Below, in pieces: positions 59,801 to 64,000 of a stretch of DNA of 64,000 bases. The DNA comes from Colius striatus (lineage: Eukaryota > Chordata > Aves > Coliiformes > Coliidae). How positions within the stretch are numbered: position 1 is the stretch's first letter; every line of letters starts with the position of its first letter. The notes under the pieces were generated by a model that was not told where the DNA came from, made no database searches, and saw only the letters and a program-made list of their open reading frames with translations. The stretch lies in contig NC_084759.1 in the NCBI RefSeq assembly GCF_028858725.1, positions 93,516,362 to 93,580,361 on the forward strand. The letters run 5' to 3'. The translations under genes and the position numbers were made by a program.

Positions 59801-62800
59801 CTTCCTCAGTTGTTTGACCCCGTGACTGTCTTGGAACTTGACTGCTCTGGGAAGGTGGCTAACACACAGAACTAAAATTCTACATTTCCTCCTAGTCAAA
59901 CCTGCTGGTTCTTGACCTTTAGGTTTATCACCTTTTTTTGAAGTAATATTTTACTTTCTCTGCAAAAGTGTTTAATTAAGTCATGGAATTGAATTAAACA
60001 GGGCAAGAAAAAGATTTTTGTCAAGTCTTTTTCACATTTGGTCTTGGTATTTGCCTATTAAAGTCCTCTCAAAGCTGAAAGAACTACAGATCTCTTCTAA
60101 AAGGTTCCTCCTGTATTACTGCAGTAAAAATGGATACCAAGTGCAGAACAAGAGGTTCAAAAACCCCTTTTTCCCACCCTGCAAATTGATGGCGACCTAA
60201 GGATGGTAATTTAGTTTATTCTTAAGAGTTCTGTGCCCTAAGTAGAAGAGAGATACCCAAGAAGAAGAGGAGCGAAAGTGTGTGGGAGAGCACAAGTGTA
60301 ACGTTTCCTTGTGTAAGTCCAGAAAAGCTGTAGCAACAATTATAAACATACAGCATGAGAACAGAGCCTTCAAGCTAAATTATACCAAAAACAAATGAAA
60401 GAAAAAACATGACTTTCTGCAAAGAATTATATATAAAAGTTATGCAGCACCTTCAATGAATTCAGGGATTTCATATGTGCATGCATGATGAATGCTGCTT
60501 ACTTATTGAGGCAACTATCTCCTCTCTTTTGAGATATGACCAAGCCCTTTTTTTCTTGCTCCAAACTGTCCCCAGTCTGGTGGTTTCTCAGTGCTATTTG
60601 TCCTCAGGACTGGGCATCGGCTCCGTACCCTAGTTTGAATTCTGATGTGAATGGCAGCAGGTAGGTTGGCAGCAGGACTCTAAGTGTTTTATTACTGTCA
60701 TGTGCCTACACACCACCGTGCTGATAAACAGCTCAAGGAGTGCTGACTCACTCTGACCTTGTCCTTGCGCCTCGAACACTTGCAGGATTCGTCAGAACTG
60801 ACATGATTTGAGCAAAGCATTTGTGGAACTGTTGGCCTATAAGAGAATGTTTTTAAACAGTATTTATCTGGGATGTAGTCACCACAGATGCATCTCCATA
60901 AATGGCGATACTCCATCTGGTTTGTAACAGATGGTTCACAACTGGAAGTTGATTGTGGTATTGGTAATCAGTTACACATGTTGGTGTAATGAGGCCTTGT
61001 CCCTGTGGACTGTGCTGTTACAGGGAAGCCACGACATGCACAAATATTAGTCCCGATTCAGAAAGAACGTGAAGCATTTTCAGGTTCGCTTTAAACAGCT
61101 TAAGCCTCTCAAAGGACTTGAGAATGCTTCTTGCAGGAATTCAACAGGTTGACTTGCAGTCACCTTTTCCCTTTGAACATCACCTGGATGCAGGGAGAGA
61201 CACAGATTGCTTTGTACTCCAAGTGACATTTGTGATGTACAAGCGCTGAAACACACAGCCACGCTGATGCAAACTTAAAGAGCTTCTCAGCTGCTATCAA
61301 ATGTAAGATACGTACGAAGACGCTGGGGGGAGGAGGAGGAAGATCCACAGTTTCCATTTCAGTGAGGCAATTCTGTTCACCATTTTTCACCTGCTGAATT
61401 TTTTCTTCATACTTGGCCTGCAGAAGGAGAACAGATTATCCTCCACATCAGCATTCCCTAAAGCTCCCTCTTTATATAAAATGGCACCAAAGAAAACTAC
61501 ATTTTTGCAAAACACCAAAGATACCTTTCAGGTATTGAGCCTTTCAAATGGAGGCAATAAGGTCAGCATTTGCTGTAGTAGCATAAATCTGTATTTAATT
61601 AATCATAGTGACACTTGAAAGGGTTTGGGAAACCCTTTCTAATTCTTAAAACTCAGCCTGGACATTTTACATCTTTAACTTTTCAGAGAGGTTTCTGTTG
61701 TTTTTTAAAGAAGTCCTGTGGATTTCTAAAGTTAAAGGACCAAGAGACTAGACTTGGTAATGGGAAATCCAGTTTTGAAGCAAGTGTCTAAAGCACAGAT
61801 TTTTGCCTTTACAAGATTTAAGACAGACACTGTAATTGTATTGTAAATTGTAAATGTAACCATTCTTAATCTGGATTTAAAGCTGTATCTTTCTTTTCTA
61901 ATCAAACAAATGCAGTTTGGTATTTGGAGGACAAACTACTGGTGTTTTTTAAAAAGGAATGCAAAATTATTTACAGTATTTATTCTGATTTAATTTTTAA
62001 ATTAAAAGCTTATTAAGAGAAATCAAGGCTTACCTCTACTTTTTCTAGTTGTTTCTTTACATTTGAAAGAAATATTTCCCAAGCATCAATCTGTGACTTA
62101 AACTTAGATGCTGCTGAAGCTGAGCTGCTGAAGAATTCAAGATTTACAGTTAAACTCAAACATTCCCATCATTTTTGTTTAAGACCAACGTTCTTGGTAC
62201 TACAGTTCCTTTCCCTACCAACCAAATCACAGGTAAATACAGGTTAAAAATCAGTTCAATTACTGGTACTTGGACCCTATCCAATCTTAGAAGTCGACTC
62301 CTCAAGTGGAAATGAGTACTTTGCAGCAACGTAAGGGCTGGGAAAGGGAATATGGCAGAAGTTTTAAAAAAAGGAAACACCAAGGGCTAAATTAGTTCCT
62401 TGTAAGGAAGGAAACAATCTTCTTGCATGCCCAGTAGTTTTCTTTGCATTTTTTTCTATTTACATTGCAACCTTTTCCCAGTGCTACTCTGGAAGAATAA
62501 CTGGAAAGTTCCCAGTAGCCTGATCTTCCCCAGGTAAGAAAGAATAGGATGAGAATCTTGCTCCTGCATCAGTATCACACATCTTGGTCATTTATGACAA
62601 AATTCAGCTTCAGGAAAGCTGCATTTGGCTCTGATGTTTCTACACATCCTTCAGGCCAGCATCCCTTTGTGAGTAAAGCTGACTTGTCTGGTTAAACAAT
62701 TGTGACTGAACATTCAACGGTGAACTTCTGTTTTGCAACTAGAAGTACAGAACTCACCTGCTCAATGACTTCAAGACTTTGAGATTTGCTTCTGCATCAG

Positions 62801-63940
62801 CAGCTTTTCCATTTAGCTTGCATACTTGAGTGTCCTTCCAGTTCCTGAGTACTGATATCTGTAACAAAATACAATTGTGTTAAAAAAAAAGTGCCGTAAA
62901 AGCACTACTGTAGCACAAGGAATGAAACCTCAAAACAGATTTGAATAAGCATCTGAAACAATAGTTTGATGATATGACACAAGCACAGAGTTCCTAAGAT
63001 GAAGAATTAACTTCAAGTGGAATTAACTTGGCACTGGCAAGCCTTTGGGTGGATGAGAGGGCTACATTCACTTCAACTGATAGTAGAATCCTTCCATAAA
63101 TCTTCTATTTGCAACTTATGCTACATAGAGAGATTTATACAGATATGGGAGGGTCAGGGTGTTCATACATGCTTACTTGAAGTGATTAAGGCAGCCTTTT
63201 AAATACTGCATGGTTGAAGACTAATGTGGACCAGCAATCTAATCTCTTAACAAAAACCCTACTGCAGACAAGACAACCTTCAAGCCTTCCTTAAGAAGGA
63301 GAACTGATTATGACATTCCAAGAATTTCCAGTATAAAAGAGAAGAAAAATGTTGTTTTCTGTCAGTGTTCTCCTCCTATTAGTGAACCACACATTTCAGT
63401 TGTTGCATTCTGATTCTACCTGATAAAGAAATAACCATACACTCACTAACCATGATTTTAGCAAGGAATCTTTTATGTTCCTGTGGTTAATTCTTACTAC
63501 TTGAATCTATTCATAAAGAGGATAATCACGAAACTCAATTACTAGCTGAGTTATGTGTGTATGCCCCAAATTCTGTGCTCTTTCAATACTGGTCAATAAT
63601 AATAATGTGCCCGGATGATCTGTGAAGTTTTGTAGGATGAGATCAGGATGATATCATGAACATCCCTTGTCAACATCCGATTAACACATTTGATATACAC
63701 TTAGGGAAAGTTTTAGATGCTGTTTAAAAAGTGAATTGTTAGGTAAGATTTCACCAGCCACCTTCCCCACCAACTATCAGCACAAATGATTCATGAGCAG
63801 TGATCCAGCAAAAGTGGTTTAAGGGGTTTTTTTTTGTTTGTACCTCTGCTTCAACAGCTCTTTCTGCATACGCCTGGCAGGTTTTTTGGCTCTTTTTTAT
63901 AAGCTCTTCCCATTTTACTTTCTCATTAGCAAGTTTATTA
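56755..63940 (-). CDS. TTC3: TTC3, RING-H2 E3 ubiquitin ligase, 3' part (partial, nine exons)
   Basis: Minus-strand CDS = complement of 63940..63844, 62858..62758, 62127..62034, 61417..61316, 59146..58725, 58299..58179, 58052..57825, 57589..57500 and 56865..56755, in transcript order. All junctions are GT-AG and phases close, giving 454 codons and a TGA at 56755-56757. The first part is charged and helical (KLANEKVKWEELIKKSQKT), probably coiled coil; then come a proline run (LPPPPPS) and a Ser/Pro-rich low-complexity region. A predicted helix (SDFISFIKEVQRRNRNTLS) follows, and last a C-terminal RING-H2 of the C-x2-C ... C-x-H-x2-H-x2-C-x10-C-x2-C type. TTC3 is a large E3 ligase reported to ubiquitinate phosphorylated AKT; its N-terminal TPR domain lies beyond the window. 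Identification rests on the C-terminal RING and on VPS26C as convergent neighbour. Candidate extra exons between 59146 and 61316 are given in the findings. Confidence 0.85.
57500..57589 (-). CDS. TTC3: TTC3 exon, first half of the RING-H2
   Basis: 30 codons: ASSDDPCSICRDELSGD, then CELECGHYFHRE. Supplies zinc ligands C-x2-C and C-x-H-x2-H; the next ligand is the first codon of the last exon. Acceptor CATACAG, donor GAA|GTAAGG. Confidence 0.93.
57825..58052 (-). CDS. TTC3: TTC3 exon, Ser/Pro/Thr-rich linker
   Basis: 76 codons in phase 0: APDSTGRPVRPTPPTSPAQA, then NTPSPSTTRTEHKN, then PKSKWKKKDYT. Acceptor TTGTCTAG, donor ACA|GTAAGT. A flexible linker into the RING. Confidence 0.85.
58179..58299 (-). 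CDS. TTC3: TTC3 exon, helical segment before the RING
   Basis: 121 nt: SDFISFIKEVQRRNRNTLS, then DLSSSEILSRVTEHILYQQ and NK. Acceptor CCTTGCAG, donor AAG|GTACTG; the split Ser codon joins correctly with the preceding exon. Confidence 0.85.
58725..59146 (-). CDS. TTC3: TTC3 large low-complexity exon
   Basis: 422 nt: INPRVHISDPAIVMYCPASA, then a Ser/Pro/Ala-rich tract, ending TRLQAFETIIARLQSIFPNY. Acceptor TTTCCTAG, donor CAG|GTATTT. The start depends on which upstream exons are used. Confidence 0.8.
59147..61315 (-). other. TTC3 intronic region with candidate extra exons
   Basis: 2.2 kb between two supported TTC3 exons that could join directly in phase 0. It holds an antisense-to-plus CR1 (59430-59566) and three exon-like open pieces (61184-61245, 60752-60836, 59740-59858). 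Whether these are spliced into TTC3 mRNA cannot be settled here. Confidence 0.5.
59430..59566 (-). mobile_element. CR1 LINE 3' fragment
   Basis: TATCACAGAATGGTTTGGAT, AAAGATCATCTAGTTCCAAC and CACTAGACCAGGCTGCTCAA identify the antisense CR1 3' end, about 137 bp, inside the TTC3 intron. Confidence 0.92.
61316..61417 (-). CDS. TTC3: TTC3 exon with proline run
   Basis: 34 codons in phase 0: AKYEEKIQQVKNGEQN, then LTEMETVDLPPPPPSVF. Acceptor TTCTGCAG, donor TTC|GTACGT. Confidence 0.85.
62034..62127 (-). CDS. TTC3: TTC3 exon with NAGNAG acceptor
   Basis: 94 nt: Ser-rich start, then ASKFKSQIDAWEIFLSNVKK and QLEKVE. The acceptor reads TTCTTCAGCAG, so use of the second AG would remove one serine. 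Donor GAG|GTAAGC. Confidence 0.85.
62758..62858 (-). CDS. TTC3: TTC3 exon
   Basis: 101 nt: ISVLRNWKDTQVCKLNGKA, then DAEANLKVLKSLS and two bases of a Ser codon. Acceptor TTGTTACAG, donor CAG|GTGAGT (strong). Confidence 0.85.
63844..63940 (-). CDS. TTC3: TTC3 exon (first in window)
   Basis: 97 nt: one base completing a codon, then 32 codons NKLANEKVKWEEL through AVEAE. Acceptor TTCCACAG, donor GAG|GTACAA. Charged helical sequence. Confidence 0.8.
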
Positions 63941-64000
63941 CTGTGGAACAAAAAGAAGTTAAACATTTGAGTAACACAGCAAAGTCGTATTGAGAACTTA

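Noticed and set aside
61160-61390. Reading the 76-codon minus frame as one TTC3 exon
   Set aside because: The TTC3 match stops at the donor TTC|GTACGT at 61316; the rest of the frame is intron read-through.
1-64000. tRNA, rRNA or CRISPR features
   Set aside because: By eye I found no tRNA A/B boxes with a cloverleaf, no rRNA segment and no spaced direct-repeat array; the tandem repeats present are LTR, minisatellite or microsatellite. A tRNAscan or Rfam search would be needed to exclude small RNAs fully.

Overview
This window is vertebrate nuclear DNA and almost certainly from a bird. The evidence is many fragments of CR1 LINEs ending in the avian ATTCTATG-type 3' tail, LTR elements that resemble bird endogenous retroviruses, short introns, and conserved vertebrate genes split by GT-AG introns. 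One LTR family (about 24265-25378) looks like a type I associate with neoavian/passerine genomes, but the species cannot be fixed from the sequence alone.

Layout, left to right. (1) 1-2640: AT-rich DNA without exons, most simply the start of a large first intron of a minus-strand gene. (2) 2650-4990: a strong CpG island with YY1-like, CTCF-like and minus-strand splice-donor motifs. Gene order makes this the promoter and non-coding first exon of DYRK1A on the minus strand, but no DYRK1A codon lies in the window. (3) 5000-28630: gene-poor intergenic DNA with two LTR elements (one a solo LTR with target-site duplication), several CR1 pieces, one very old CR1/L3-like copy, a perfect 16-bp hairpin and a few orphan open stretches. 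(4) 28637-29336: a CR1 fragment running up to the edge of the next CpG island. (5) 29340-53360: VPS26C (formerly DSCR3) on the plus strand. All 8 coding exons are present, giving a complete 297-residue protein; the CpG-island promoter lies at 29340-30480 and the poly(A) signal at 53334. (6) 53361-55680: a short convergent intergenic spacer with a CR1 copy and an AT microsatellite. (7) 55680-63940: the 3' end of TTC3 on the minus strand: nine well-supported coding exons (454 codons plus stop), finishing in a C-terminal RING-H2 domain, with a 3' UTR ending near the signal at 55695-55700. The rest of TTC3, including its TPR domain, lies beyond the right edge.

The order TTC3 / VPS26C (convergent) / DYRK1A (divergent from VPS26C) is that of the human chromosome 21 Down-syndrome region, inverted here. 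The genes are neighbours, not an operon: VPS26C is a Retriever subunit of the endosomal Commander recycling machinery, TTC3 is a RING E3 ubiquitin ligase, and DYRK1A is a dosage-sensitive kinase. I found no sign of a novel multi-gene system. The items most worth checking are candidate extra TTC3 exons, upstream ATGs and an M-box-like site in the VPS26C leader, the LTR with repeat-rich U3, CTCF-like sites, and an orphan coding-like stretch at 13366-13545.
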